Of a stretch of 64,000 nt of DNA, positions 9,921-21,918 are shown piece by piece. The notes beneath the pieces were generated by a model. It was not told the DNA's origin and did no database searches. It worked only from the letters and a program-made list of their open reading frames with translations. The position numbers and the translations under genes are program-made. Origin of the DNA: Primula veris (Eukaryota > Streptophyta > Magnoliopsida > Ericales > Primulaceae); NCBI GenBank assembly GCA_963682055.1, contig OY821741.1:11691697-11755696 (forward strand), read 5' to 3'. Position 1 is the stretch's first letter, and every line of letters starts with the position of its first letter.

Positions 9921-11425
9921 ACTGACATTGCCAAACATAAAGAACATACGGTGATGTTTTTTTTATCATCATCAACTGAGCCAAAATAAAAGTCTTTTAA
10001 GTCTTTGAAATAGTGTTCATAAGAGATCGCAACAATCGTTGAATATATTAGAATCTTCACTTCATTTAAAGAATAGATCTTTATGTGGATTTCTGAAAGT
10101 TTAATAGCCCGATAAACTGTCTGGCTAGTAGCTACTTTGTGAGAAAGAAAACTTTTGTAAATATTAAGGCTTCTCTTTGGCCTCCAAACTTATGGTTGTA
10201 TATTATTGCGCTAATTTTTTTATAAAAGTTTTATCTTTTGAAACGAACATTTGACGAGTACAATTGAGTCTGCTCACGAACTTTTCGTATAATAGATTAT
10301 TATATTAATTTTTAATGTTAGAAGACGATATAATTATTTAAAATACTTACACTATTTTAAAATCGATTTTGCTAACGAGTGTCTCGTAAGGTATCATTTA
10401 ACCGTTAAATACATTTCTATAATCAAGTTGCGTTTAATATGAATATTCGTTGCATTTATACCATAACATTATAACATTATCATTTTTATGTATTTGATTT
10501 ACTTAAATAAGGAAATACTATTAATGTATTACTATAATACAGGAAAAAAATTAAACAAATTCCATATATTACTAACCAATGCATGGGAGGCACTTATTAG
10601 CTTTTCCGTTATAAAATAGTAAGTCATTTACATCTAAATAATGTTAACCAAACCATTTGGTTTGCATAATCTTACTTGTTTAACTTGATGGGAAAATAAT
10701 TTTAGTTGTTTTTAAATATTTTTTTATTATATAAATAATTTCTTAAATCTTATAATCAACTTTTAATGAACCTAACAGACACGCGTTCATTATTGACTCA
10801 TTTAGTCATTTACCAAACAATCTTTATATATATGTGAGAAATATTTTCCGGCTCGTGAATATATAATTCTATTGAGGCTAGTTCACTTCTTATAAGGATA
10901 GATTTTTTTTAGATAAGTTTAAAAGAATAGAATTATTCATGAGCCGGAAAATACTTTTCGCTAACAGTTCGATTGGTTGCTAACTTTTCGCTAATAGTTC
11001 GATTGGCTAGCAACCGCATCTCGTATATTACAACTATACTTTATTTATACATGTCTTCAAAAAAAAAATACTTCATTTATACATTGTAGAGATCAAAACA
11101 AAATTAAAAATACTCGTTAATTATTAAAATAAGTTTGTTACATAATATTACAATCATGACTACCATGTAAAATTATTGATATGTCTTGTGTAGTCTAAAG
11201 TAGTTCTGAAAGGAAAAATAAAATATATTGTAGATGAGAAATGAGGTTATACATAAGTTTGAAAGTTCGATTTAATTTGGGGAACAAAAATTCACAATAT
11301 CATAATTTTTTATTATCAAATAAATTATGTTGCAATCTACATGCAAATCAGTTAGGAAGGTTAACGTAAATGACAAAAGTGAGAGTTAATACTTTGTAAC
11401 TAACATTGCCAAACATAAAGAACAT
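9921..11425. repeat. ~1.4 kb sub-repeat, unit 1
   Basis: Intergenic AT-rich repeat starting 'ACTGACATTGCCAAACATAAAG'-like and running to the next copy of that start at 11399, which is cut off at 11425 by Copia-2. It corresponds to the first of three sub-repeats in units 3 and 4. It contains a foldback at 10840-10954 and a unit-1-specific short duplication around 10964-11008. No gene is seen. Confidence 0.85.
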
Positions 11426-11430
11426 TGCCA

Positions 11431-12032
11431 AACGGAATGGGATTAAAGACCATTAAATTGGTGGCCCCCACATGGGCAACCCAACCTAAACGGAATATTT
11501 CCTGATAGGTTCAAAGGGAAACTGAACTATGGGGGAAACCGAACAAAGCACTCGAGAACATGGAGTTCCCAGCCCATTTCCGCGATGACAGAGTGATAAA
11601 CCTGTACCATTGTAAGGGTGAGCTTGAGGCTCTTAATGATCCAAGTAACTCGACGGCCGAGTAAAGTGAGTCAGGACACTTTCGACTTGGAACACCTATA
11701 ACGAGTGTGTAAGGCCGGTACCATGTGATGAGATTGGGCTAATTCACTAGAGCACTCTGTTGAAGTTGCCAAGGCAGTCCAGGCCAAATATGGACAACAA
11801 CTAAAGGACCTAGTACGTGGGTAGAGAGGGCACTGTGCGGGTGCCATTCTAGGATACACAAAGCTTGATGGTTCAAAGCTTTACAGCTACCTAATAGCAG
11901 TATTCTGTGTGGTACTCCGCTACGGCAGGTTCAAGGCGCGCGCTACCTGACCTTAGGTAGTGAACTTTTGCGGTTCTCTTGATTTGCATTTAGGACATGG
12001 GCTTTCGAGCCAATTGCATTCATGTGGGGGAT
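11431..12032 (+). mobile_element. Copia-2 orphan 3' internal fragment
   Basis: It matches the end of pol and the non-coding stretch before the 3' LTR (18043-18644) at the same length, with about 11 differences. It ends with the polypurine tract CATGTGGGGGAT. The 5' part of this element copy is missing. The left junction carries the 5-bp filler TGCCA (11426-11430), so that the local motif ATTGCCAAAC is repeated. Confidence 0.85.
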
Positions 12033-12716
12033 TGTTGGAAAAATTGTAGGAAAACATGTTTTTAAACATGGTTGTTCCAAGTGGTCAGGGACCATCTTTG
12101 AGTCAATTTTTGATGCGACTACTCAGTTTTTATGAGGCCATACTCAAAGCGTTTGAGTAGCTCGTACGACGAGCTTCGCAACGGTATATCGCATGACCTA
12201 TTCGGAGGAAGGGTGTGAATGATAATTGGACTCGAAGGTTGGTACTCGAAAGAGGAAATAAAGTCAATGCTGAAAAATGAGAAAAGAAATGCGATTTAAC
12301 CCATGAGGGTTATCCCACATTGGAAAATCATGAGTGATTTTTACAATATATATACTAAGGTATCCCATGTGGATATTAAGTAGTGTGTCCACATACACAT
12401 GTGTGTATTGTGTACCACACATGGGCTTGCTCGTCGTGCGGGCTTGCTCGTCGGGTTTTCAGCTCGTGGGGAAAAAGTGCGCCTGTTCCAGTTCGGGAAA
12501 AGTGTTCCTGTTCGGGAAAAGCGCGTCTGTTCGGGAAAAGCGTGCCTGTTCGGGAAATGCGTGCCTGTTCGGGAAAAATGCGCCTGTTCGGGAAAAACTT
12601 CCAACAAAGCTGTAACTGTTGCAATAAATATGAATTCATTGCAAAGTTAATACTGCAGTTTTGAATTTCGAAAACTGACAGTAGTAAAGTGACTTTAATG
12701 GCTGAGATACTCAGCA
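12033..12716 (+). repeat. Copia-2 5' LTR (right limit inferred)
   Basis: Begins TGTTGGAAAA and ends CTCAGCA, the point where homology to the 3' LTR also stops. It contains a TATA-like ACAATATATATACT (about 12345-12358), six 19-bp tandem repeats (12491-12604) and an AATAAA signal near 12622. If the 3' LTR were itself truncated, the true LTR could run to 13481, which ends in CCAACA, the perfect complement of the TGTTGG start. I favour the short version because the right junction falls exactly at a CA. Confidence 0.6.
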
Positions 12717-13831
12717 AGCCTATTAATAGGCAGACCCCTCACATGTCATAACATTCACATACATTCTGAAATCAAACACCAGTAGCATATATCATCTCTC
12801 CAAAAATTAGCATTACATTTTAGAACCAGAGAGAACCACCCACCAACAGCTCGACGTTGACTCGTCGCCAGTTTCCGGCGAGTCATCCGAGACGTTGTAC
12901 CTTGGGATCGAAGCGCCAACGCAACCAGAAACATCAAGGTGGTTGGGCGAATATCGGTTAAGGGCATACTGTTAACAGTAGCCACGTCTAAGTTTATTTA
13001 CATTCTGTCCATTTATTTTCCGCACTTAAATTCAGTTTTTTACATTCTGTTTTTTCCAATTCAGTATTTTAATTTCAGTATTTTAATTTGCTGTACTTAG
13101 CTGTAGCTTTTCTATTCTGTTGTACCTTTCTGTAATTAGTTTAAAGTTCTGTTTTTTGCTGTAATTACTATTCTGTAATTTAATTCAGTAATTAGTATAG
13201 TTTCAATTCAGTCATGTAATTTCAATTTCAATCAGAACAGTCCGGCTGTTAAGTTTATACTTTCCAGTCCGGCAGTTTCTATTTATTGCAATTCAGTACA
13301 TCAGATTATTAATTAATAATAATCTGATAACGTTTGTTTTATTTACTATTCAGTACCTACATGTTGTAATCATTAATTTCTATTCCGATTCGAAATTAAT
13401 AAAGATTACACTGGTTTTTTGTTTATTCTTGTTTAGTCCTTTAATTATTGTTAATTGTTATTTCGTACACGGAAACCAACAATCTTAACCGATATCCTGT
13501 TGTTTCTTTCGTGTATTAATACAATTATTATTTTAAATAGGAATGATGCTTTTTTGTTTTCAATTCTAAATTATATTAGAAATTGAATTACAAAGAAAAA
13601 TTCCAAACAGTTTTAATTTTGTTTTTTGAATCTTGTTGATACCAACCGTATTGGTATTCAATAAGAATCATTCAATCCTTTTAATATCAACCGTATTGAT
13701 ATTTAAAAGGATTAAAAGTTTAGTTTTATTATTTGTTTGTTAATTCTTTTACAAACCCAAATATCAGTTTTGGTGTTTGTTTATAGAATTTATTGTACAC
13801 GTATCTCATACGTTTTGTGTTGTCGTTTCAG
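12717..13831 (+). other. Copia-2 untranslated leader
   Basis: About 1.1 kb between LTR and gag. No canonical initiator-Met primer-binding site is visible. It has a perfect 14-bp palindrome GCCTATTAATAGGC (12718-12731), a 12-bp inverted repeat ATATCGGTTAAG / CTTAACCGATAT (near 12951 and 13486), and two adjacent hairpins with the same CCGTA loop (13628-13669, 13674-13713). The sequence just before gag ends in TTTCAG, like a 3' splice site, so a spliced leader is possible. Confidence 0.5.
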
Positions 13832-16800
13832 ATGACAAACACGTCGCCTATTCAGTTGCCTATCGGAAGTGAGCATGACCCAGTGGTTGGTGGAGATGTC
13901 CATAACACTGGGGGCGATGCGATTGTGGGGGCTACCGCCGATGACGTAGCTGCAGCGGCTGAGGCCACCGCGGCTGCGGCCATGGCGGATGCTACGGCCA
14001 AAGCTAAGGCTGCGGCCGAAGTAGCGGCCACGGCCAAGGCCGCAGCTAAGGCTGCGGCAAGAGCCAAGGCTGTGGCCAAGGGCAAGGCACCGATGTATTC
14101 GGCTGTGCCTACTTTGCCGACTTCTCATCTGGAGAAACCGGAAAAATTCAGGGGAGACAACTTTAAACGTTGGCAGCAAAAGATGCTGTTTTATCTCACG
14201 ACCCTGAATCTGACCAGGTTTCTTAAGGAGACTGCTCCCGTCCTAAGCGAGGACGATCTGGACGAGCAGTCGTTCTCGGCAGTTGAGGCATGGAGACATG
14301 CCGACTACCTATGCAAGAACTATATCCTGTGTGCTCTAGATGACACGCTGTTCAGTGTTTTCGAGCCCAAAGCTACTGCAAAGGAGCTGTGGGAAACTCT
14401 CGAAAACAAGTACAAAGTGAATAACGCTGGCACAAAGAGATTTGTTGTCACGGACTTTCATGAGTACCGTATGACTGACAGCAGGGGTGTCCTGGAGCAA
14501 GTTGAGGAGCTCCAACTCATTTACCATCGCCTTGAGGCTGAGGGGCTAGTGATAAACGAGCATTTCCAGGTGGCACTCATGATTGAGAAATTGCCACCAT
14601 CTTGGAAAGACTTTCAAAACTACCTTAAGCACAAGCGAAAGGAAATGAGGCTGGAGGGGCTCATTGAGAAGCTCAATATCGAGGTGAGCAATCGTCGCTC
14701 CGTGAGGAGAGTCGGTGGTGCTAACATCCCGATGGCAAAGGCCAATGTGGTCGAAAGCTCCAACGTCAAACGGAAACGTTTTGACAACGGAGGCAGTGCT
14801 GTTGTCGCAAAGAAATTTGCGGGAACCTGCTTTGTGTGTAACAGGACCGGCCATCGTGCCGCGGACTGTTATGACAATAAAGGCGCTGTTAAGCCTAAGC
14901 CCCCCTCCCCGAGGAACTTCAAGGGCAAGGGAAAGAGGAAAGCTCCAGCTCAGGCACATCTGGCCGAGGGAGGACGAGATGATGACCACTTTATTGTTGT
15001 GGTCTCTGAGGTGAATCTCGTGGGGAGCAACCCCAAAGAGTGGTGGCTGGATACCGGCGCCACAAGCCATATCTGCTCAACAAGGTGGATGTTTAAGACC
15101 TACGAAGCGGTAGAGGGAGAAAGCTGATTCATGGGAAATTCTGCTACTTCCAAGGTGGAAGGAAAAGGAATGGTTGTGATGAAGATGACCTCGGGAAAAG
15201 AGTTGAGGTTGACCAATGTGCTCCATGTTCCGAATATCCGTAAGAATCTGGTATCCGGATCAGTGATGGTGAAGAACGGGTTGAAGCTAGTTTTAGAATC
15301 TGATAAAATTGTAATCACCAAAAATGGTGTCTATGTAGGCCGTGGCTATATGACCAACGGCATGTTTAAGTTAAACGTAGGAACACCTGCTCCCAATAAA
15401 GGTGCTAAAGCTGAGGCAAGCACTAGCAATGTAATGATTGTTGCCCAAGAGGCCAATAAAAATTCTGAGTTTAATTATTTATTGGAGTCATTTCATTTGT
15501 GGCATGGTAGATTAGGTCACGTGAATTATAATTCTTTAAAGAAATTAATATCACTAAAACTAATACCAAATTTCGTTTTTAATAAGCAACACAAATGTGA
15601 GATTTGTGTAGAGGCAAAATTAACGAAATCATCGTTTCAACATGTTGAACGAGAAAGTGAACCTCTCGGTCTAATACACACGGATGTATGCGACTTAAAG
15701 TTTATACAAATGCGAGGAGGGAAAAAGTACTTTATCACCTTTATAGATGATTGTACTAGATACTGTTACGTTTACTTAATGAGAAGTAAAGACGAAGCAG
15801 TAGAGAAATTCGCTCTTTATAAGACCGAAGTTGAAAATCAACTCAATAGAAAAATTAAAACATTGAGAAGTGATAGAGGCGGTGAATTTGAATCACCGTT
15901 TGAGCAGATATGCGCTGAAAGCGGCATTATACATCAAACCACAGCCCCATACACTCCCAAGCAAAATGGGGTCGCTGAGCGTAAAAATAGAACGCTAAAA
16001 GAAATGATGAATGCTATGCTAATCAGTTCTGGGTTACCCCAGAACATGTGGGGGGAAGCGATACTTTCCGCAAATATGTTTTAAACAAGTTACCACATAA
16101 GAAGCGAGAAAAGACTCCATATGAATTATGGAAAGGTCATCAACCCAGTTATAAGAACCTGCGGGTTTGGGGTTGTCTCGCAAAGGTCCTAGTTCCCACT
16201 CCTAAGAGGATGAGAATTGGTCCTAAGACGGTGGACTGTGTGTTCATCGGATATGCACATAATAGTAGTGCATATCGGTTTCTCATGCACAAGTCAGACA
16301 ATCCCGATGTGCACGTAGATACGTATATGGAAAGCCGAGAGGCCTCTTTCTTTGAAGATATCTTTCCCCGGAAATTACCTACATCTGTAGCAACTGAAGA
16401 GTTAAACAGTGAAGGAAATATGGGGGCAAGTGAACCGACAGAGGAAGAGGAAGAGGAAGAGCCTCGGCGCAGCAAAAGGGCAAGGAAGGAAACTTCCTTT
16501 GGACCTGATTTCCTAACCTTCATGGTTGAAGGCGAACCGGTGACATATAAACAAGCTATGTCAACACCGGATTCCCAATATTGGGAAGAAGCCATTCAAA
16601 ATGAAATTGAATCAAGCATGCAAAACCACACTTGGGAACTAGTGGATCTTCCGAAAGGATGTAAGCCCCTAGGTCACAAGTGGATCTTCAAGAGGAAGTT
16701 AAGGGTTGACGGCACGATTGAGAAATACAAGGCGAGACTTGTAGTAAAAGTCTTCAGGCAAACGGAAGGTGTCGATTACTTTGACACGTATGCCCCTGTC

Positions 16801-18087
16801 TCCAGGAAAACGTCTATCCGAATCGTCATTGCTCTCGCAGCTTTGTTTGATATGGAAATACATCAAATGGATGTAAAGACGGCGTTTCTGAATGGAGAAC
16901 TGGAAGAAGAAATTTACATGGAACAACCGAAAGGGTTTGTAGTTCTTGGTAAAGAGCACCAAGTGTGCAAACTTGTAAAGTCTCTATATGGACTCAAACA
17001 AGCGCCAAAGCAATGGCACGAGAAGTTTGATAGAATTATGCTATCAAACGATTTTCACATTAATGAGTGTGATAAATGTGTCTACTCTAAAGGAAGTGGA
17101 AGAAACTGTGTTGTAGTCTGTCTCTATGTGGATGACATGATCATAATTGGGAGTAATGATAGAATCAGCTCCACAAAGAAAATGTTATCACAACACTTCG
17201 ATATGAAGGACCTGGGTATAGCTGATGTAATACTTGGTATGAAGATTACCAAAACATCAGAAGGGTATGCCTTGTCCCAAAGTCACTATGTTAAACAAAT
17301 ATTAGACAAGTTTGACAAGGGCAGTAAGGCAATGTCTAGAACCCCAATTGAGTTCAACTGTAACCTGAAAAAGAATTCCGGTAAGAGTGTGAATCAATTG
17401 GAGTTCTCTCGAGTCATAGGCAGTCTCATGTATATAATGAATTGCACTAGACCAGACATAGAAAACTCAGTGAGTAGACTGAGCAGGTACACCAGCAGTC
17501 CGAATGAGGAACACTGGAAGGCCATAATGAAACTTCTCAGGTATATGAGGTTTTCAGCCGATTACGGGCTGCACTATACCAGATATCCAGCGGTACTAGA
17601 AGGGTATTCAGATGCCAACTGGATATCAGACTCCAATAGCACAAGGTCCACGAGTGGATATGTGTTTATAATGGGAGGAGCTGCTGTGTCTTGGAGATCC
17701 TCCAAACAGACGTGTATTGCAAGGTCAACTATGGAATCAGAATTCATAGCGTTAGACTTAGCAACCGAAGAGGCAGACTGGTTGAGAAGTCTATTGGAAG
17801 GAATTCCAATATGGCCAAAACCTGTTCCCGCAATAAGCATGCATTGTGATAATCAATCAGCTATTGCGCGGGCTCAGGATCATATGTATAATGGAAAGTC
17901 TCGACATATACGTCGAAGACATAAATCCGTAAGGGAATTGTTATCCAATGGTGTGGTGTCCTTAGATTTTGTAAGATCAAAGGAAAACATAGCGGATCCA
18001 TTAACAAAAGGCTTGACTCAAGTGGGAGTCGAGACGTCATCGAACGGAATGGGATTAAAGCCCATTAAATTGGTGGCCCCCACATAG
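13832..18087 (+). pseudogene. Copia-2 gag-pol polyprotein, nearly open
   Basis: Gag begins at 13832 and has an unusual Ala/Lys-rich tract (about 13940-14090). One zinc knuckle (C-X2-C-X4-H-X4-C) lies near 14828-14870 and the protease motif Asp-Thr-Gly near 15050. Integrase (about 15480-16080) keeps its Asp, Asp and Glu catalytic positions. Reverse transcriptase (about 16540-17280) keeps Tyr-Val-Asp-Asp near 17130. RNase H (about 17590-18000) is followed by a C-terminus reading [10 protein letters not shown]. Only two clear breaks are seen: an in-frame TGA at 15125-15127 and a 1-base frameshift near 16075. An upstream start at 13793 is open but reads through the presumed splice acceptor, so 13832 is preferred. 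Confidence 0.9.
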
Positions 18088-18644
18088 GCAACCCAACCTA
18101 AACGGAATATTTCCTGATAGGTTCAAAGGGAAACTGAACTGTGGGGGAAACCGAACAAAGCACTCGGGAACATGGAGTTCCCAGCCCATTTCCGCGATGA
18201 CAGAGTGATAGACCTGTACCATTGTAAGGGTGAGCTTGAGGCTCTTAATGATCCAAGTAACTCGACGGTCGAGTAAAGTGAGTCAGGACACTTTCGACTT
18301 GGAACACCTATAACGAGTGTGTAAGGCCGGTACCATGTGATGAGCTTGGGCTAATTCACTAGAGCACTCAGTTGAAGTTGCCAAGGCAGTCCAGGCCAAA
18401 TATGGACAACAACTAAAGGGCCTAGTACGTGGGTAGAGAGGGCACTGTGCGGGTGCCATTCTGGGATACACAAAGCTTGATGGTTCAAAGCTTTACAGCT
18501 ACCTAATAGCAGTATTCTGTGTGGTACTCCGCTACGGCAGGTTCAAGGCGCGCGCTACCTGACCTTAGGCAGTGAACTTTTGCGGTTCTCTTGATTTGCA
18601 TTTAGGACATGGGCTTTCGAGCCAATTGCATTCATGTGGGGGAT
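18088..18644 (+). other. Copia-2 3' non-coding internal region
   Basis: Non-coding DNA between the pol stop and the 3' LTR, ending in the polypurine tract CATGTGGGGGAT (18633-18644). No gene is seen. Its copy is at 11475-12032. Confidence 0.75.
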
Positions 18645-19345
18645 TGTTGGAAAAATTGTAGGAAAACATGTTTTTAAACATGGTTGTTCCAAGTGGTCAG
18701 GGACCATCTTTGAGTCAATTTTTGATGCGACTACTCAGTTTTTCTGAGGCCATACTCAAAGCGTTTGAGTAGCTCGTACGACGAGCTTCGCAACGGTATA
18801 TCGCATGACCTATTCGGAGGAAGGGTGTGAATGATAATTGGACTCGAAGGTTGGTACTCGAAAGAGGAAATAAAGTCAATGCTGAAAAATGAGAAAAGAA
18901 ATGCGATTTAACCCATGAGGGTTATCCCACATTGGAAAATCATGAGTGATTTTTACAATATATATACTAAGGTATCCCATGTGGATATTAAGTAGTGTGT
19001 CCACATACACATGTGTGTATTGTGTACCACACATGGGCTTGCTCATCGTGCGGGCTTGCTCGTCGTGCGGGCTTGCTCGTCGGGTTTTCAGCTCGTGGGG
19101 AAAAAGTGCGCCTGTTCCAGTTCGGGAAAAGTGTTCCTGTTCGGGAAAAGCGCGTCTGTTCGGGAAAAGCGTGCCTGTTCGGGAAACGCGTGCCTGTTCG
19201 GGAAAAATGCGCCTGTTCGGGAAAAGCTTCCAGCAAAGCTGTAACTGTTGCAATAAATATGAATTCATTGCAAAGTTAATACTGCAGTTTCGAATTTCAA
19301 AAACTGACAGTAGTAAAGTGACTTTAATGGCTGAGATACTCAGCA
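18645..19345 (+). repeat. Copia-2 3' LTR
   Basis: Same start (TGTTGGAAAA) and end (CAGCA) as the 5' copy. It is 17 bp longer because a GGGCTTGCTCGTCGTGC-like 17-mer is present three times (from about 19035) instead of twice (from about 12423). The 19-bp repeats are at 19120-19233. Unit DNA follows directly. Confidence 0.75.
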
Positions 19346-20948
19346 ACCCTCAAATTAAATAGAAGTAGAACACTGAAATATTATTGATACTGATTCTATG
19401 CCCTATATGGACCGGGTTCATACTAAATTTGTCTTATGATGACTTTAAGTTTCACATCACTCGAACATTGTTAGAACCAAGTTTGGAGAGAATCTTGCAT
19501 TACTTTTGCATGTCACTAGTTTACTGTCTCTCTGTGATAAACTTGAAATGTCTGGGCATTTTTTTGTTGTTGTCTTTTTTAGTTTCTGAATTCGATTTGC
19601 TCATGCGTGTGCATCATTCTAAATAGGATTAATTTTGCGTGAGAAACTTATTTGCTATAAAATTAGAGAACTCCTGTATGTAACCAACAAATTTTCTGTT
19701 GTGGTTTTTTGTTAGTGGCGTCACGCAAAAACAAAAACAAAATAGTTTTGTATCACGCGAAAGAATTTTTGTTTGAGGATTCAATTTTTCCTTTTGTGTG
19801 TTACAGTTAAGGCTTCATTGTTATGTCATTGGTACACTTAGAAAAGGCATACGTCAGAGGTTGGTTGATGAAAAGGGATGAATTTTGCGCAGAAAGCTGT
19901 TACCTTGGATGCCTTCACTCATAAAATTTCCTAAGATTTAAACATAGTTATGACTGAATTCTGAGAACACCTTACTTTTGCATGTCACTAGTTAATTGTC
20001 TATTTAGGAAAGAAATGAATTAAGTTAAGCTAGATATATAATTTTTGTTGCTGTTTGCATTCTATTTGCTCATCTGTGTATCTTTTTTAACTAGGTTAGT
20101 TGTTGTGTCGAAAACCTTTTCTTCTTAAGTTTGAGAGAGTCTGGGTATCCTTCAAATAACAAAAATGTTGTCCTGGTTTCATTAATTTTGTCGGTGGCTT
20201 CATTGATTATATAACGAAAGAAAAAAAGAAGCTAGAAAGGTAATGAATGCAATTAAAACGAGCTAGGGCAAAAGAAGTTTCTGATTATTTGAAAAAAAAA
20301 ATTGTGTGCGCATGTTATAGTTCATTATCCATTATTTAAAAATCTTTGATCTCGTATAATTTTGTAAAGGGAGAATTTTTGTCCGGGTTAATGCCATCAT
20401 TTCATTTACATAGAATTTCACATAATTTGAACCTGGTTGCCTCTAAGTTCCAGGAGATTTCCACATTACTTTTGCATGTTAGTAGTTGATTGATAGACAC
20501 GGAAAAGTTAAGCTAGATATTTTATAGTTGTAGGTGTTGAATTCTTTTGGCATGTGTATATCTTTCTAAACTAGGTTTGATTTTGTTTTCGGAAACTTCT
20601 ATGTTAAAGAATTAGCAAAACCCAGGTTTCCTAAAACGTCGAAGATACTGTGGTGGTTTTATCAATGTGTCTTTAATGCTTCACTCCGTTTGCATAATGT
20701 TTAACATTATAATCTACATATACAACTATGTTCCGACAGTTTTCAACATTACTTTTGTCGGTTACTACTGAATTGTCCATTTAGGATAAACTTATAAAAG
20801 GTTCAGCTAGAAATTATTATTTTTGTCGGTGTTTGAATATACTGGCTCATGCACTTGTTTCGTTTTAACTAGGTACGATTTATTGCTGGAAACTTGTCTG
20901 CTAAAGTTTGCGAAATACCGGGTATCACCAGAAAAGGAAATTGCTGTT
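19346..20948 (+). repeat. J-gene leader, unit 2 (5' truncated)
   Basis: Starts abruptly at the position equivalent to 2683 of unit 1 and continues collinearly to the J gene. It carries modules c-f and the empty Copia-1 site (a single TTTTG near 19885). The satellite, promoter and modules a-b of this unit are missing, so a functional promoter is unlikely unless the Copia-2 LTR supplies one. Confidence 0.8.
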
Positions 20949-21918
20949 ATGGAGTGCAATAAAGACGAGGCTGTCAGGGCAAAAGAGATTGCCCTCAGCA
21001 AGTTTGGAGCTAAAGATTACTTAGGTGGGAAGAGATTTGCATTGAAAGCCCAATCACTCTATCCGGGTCTTGACAGTATACAACAGCTGATTACAACCCT
21101 AGACGTATACATATCGTCCGAAACTCGAATAAGTGGTGAGAGTGACTGGTATAGGGTACTGGATGTGAGCCCTACAGCAGATGAGCGAGTGATAAGAAAA
21201 CAGTATCGGAAATTAGCTCTGGTTCTACATCCGGACAAAAACAAATCATTAGGTGCTGATGGAGCTTTTAAGCTCAATCTCAGAAGCATGTAGCTTTTTG
21301 TCAGACAAGGTCAAAAGAGAAGCTTTTGACCAATTGAGGAATGCAGAACTTGTTAAGCCGCAAGGTCCTTCAGCTGCGTGGAATGGGGTGAGTAGTTCGA
21401 GTAAAAGCGGAGCAATCCCGAAACCAGCACCCCCAAAAAGAAAACCGGCAACTAAAAAGAGTCGAACTTCCAAAGGTGTTACCCCTGCTGCTCAGCAAAA
21501 CTACCCCATCGCCGCTACCTTTTGGTCTGTATGCCACACATGTAGATTACTACACGAGTACTTTCGTGTTTATCTACACAAGAACGTACAGTGTCCCAAT
21601 TGCAACTTACCCTATTTCGCGTATGAGTATCCACCCCCTTCAGGAATTCCTCAAATGCCCTCTCGGCCATATTATTTTCAGCAAAATCAAGCTGGCAACT
21701 CACCCTATTTCGCCTATGAGTATCCATCCCCTTCAGGAATTCCTCATATGCCCTCTCAGCCTGATTATTTTCAGCAAAATCAAGCTGGATTTACAGCCGG
21801 GTATTCTTTCTCAATTCCTACATCGAGCAGTAGTCCACCTGGGTTACATTCTGGTGGTTTCGCTAAAGAAGTGTTCCAGAAGTATAAGAGAGAGAACGCG
21901 CGGAATGCTGAGGAATAG
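20949..21918 (+). pseudogene. J-domain gene, unit 2, frameshifted
   Basis: Fourth copy of the J gene in the window. The N-terminal segment and J domain, including HPD, are intact up to about residue 108. An extra A near 21275 then shifts the frame and gives a stop at 21291-21293. Downstream the original frame resumes and is open to the same TAG (21916-21918) used by the other copies; zinc-finger-like cysteines and the 31-residue repeats are still readable there. With its missing promoter region this copy is most likely dead. Confidence 0.88.

Larger units (their letters stand above)
11431..19345 (+). mobile_element. Copia-2: composite Ty1/copia retrotransposon block
   Basis: The order is: 602-bp fragment of the element's 3' internal region (11431-12032), LTR (12033-12716), leader, gag-pol (13832-18087), 3' internal region (18043-18644), LTR (18645-19345). 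11431-12032 is a copy of 18043-18644 (about 98% by eye), so the block is the right part of a tandem LTR-internal-LTR-internal-LTR structure. There is no target duplication. The left flank is unit sequence just after a sub-repeat start; the right flank is the leader of another unit (equivalent to 2683 in unit 1). LTR-LTR differences are about 1% plus one 17-bp indel, so it is younger than Copia-1. Confidence 0.88.

Noticed and set aside
12033..13481. A longer Copia-2 LTR of about 1.45 kb ending in CCAACA.
   Set aside because: Kept only as an alternative. It gives a perfect TGTTGG/CCAACA end pair, but the 3' LTR homology stops exactly at CAGCA followed by unit DNA and the AATAAA signal lies early, so the short LTR is simpler.
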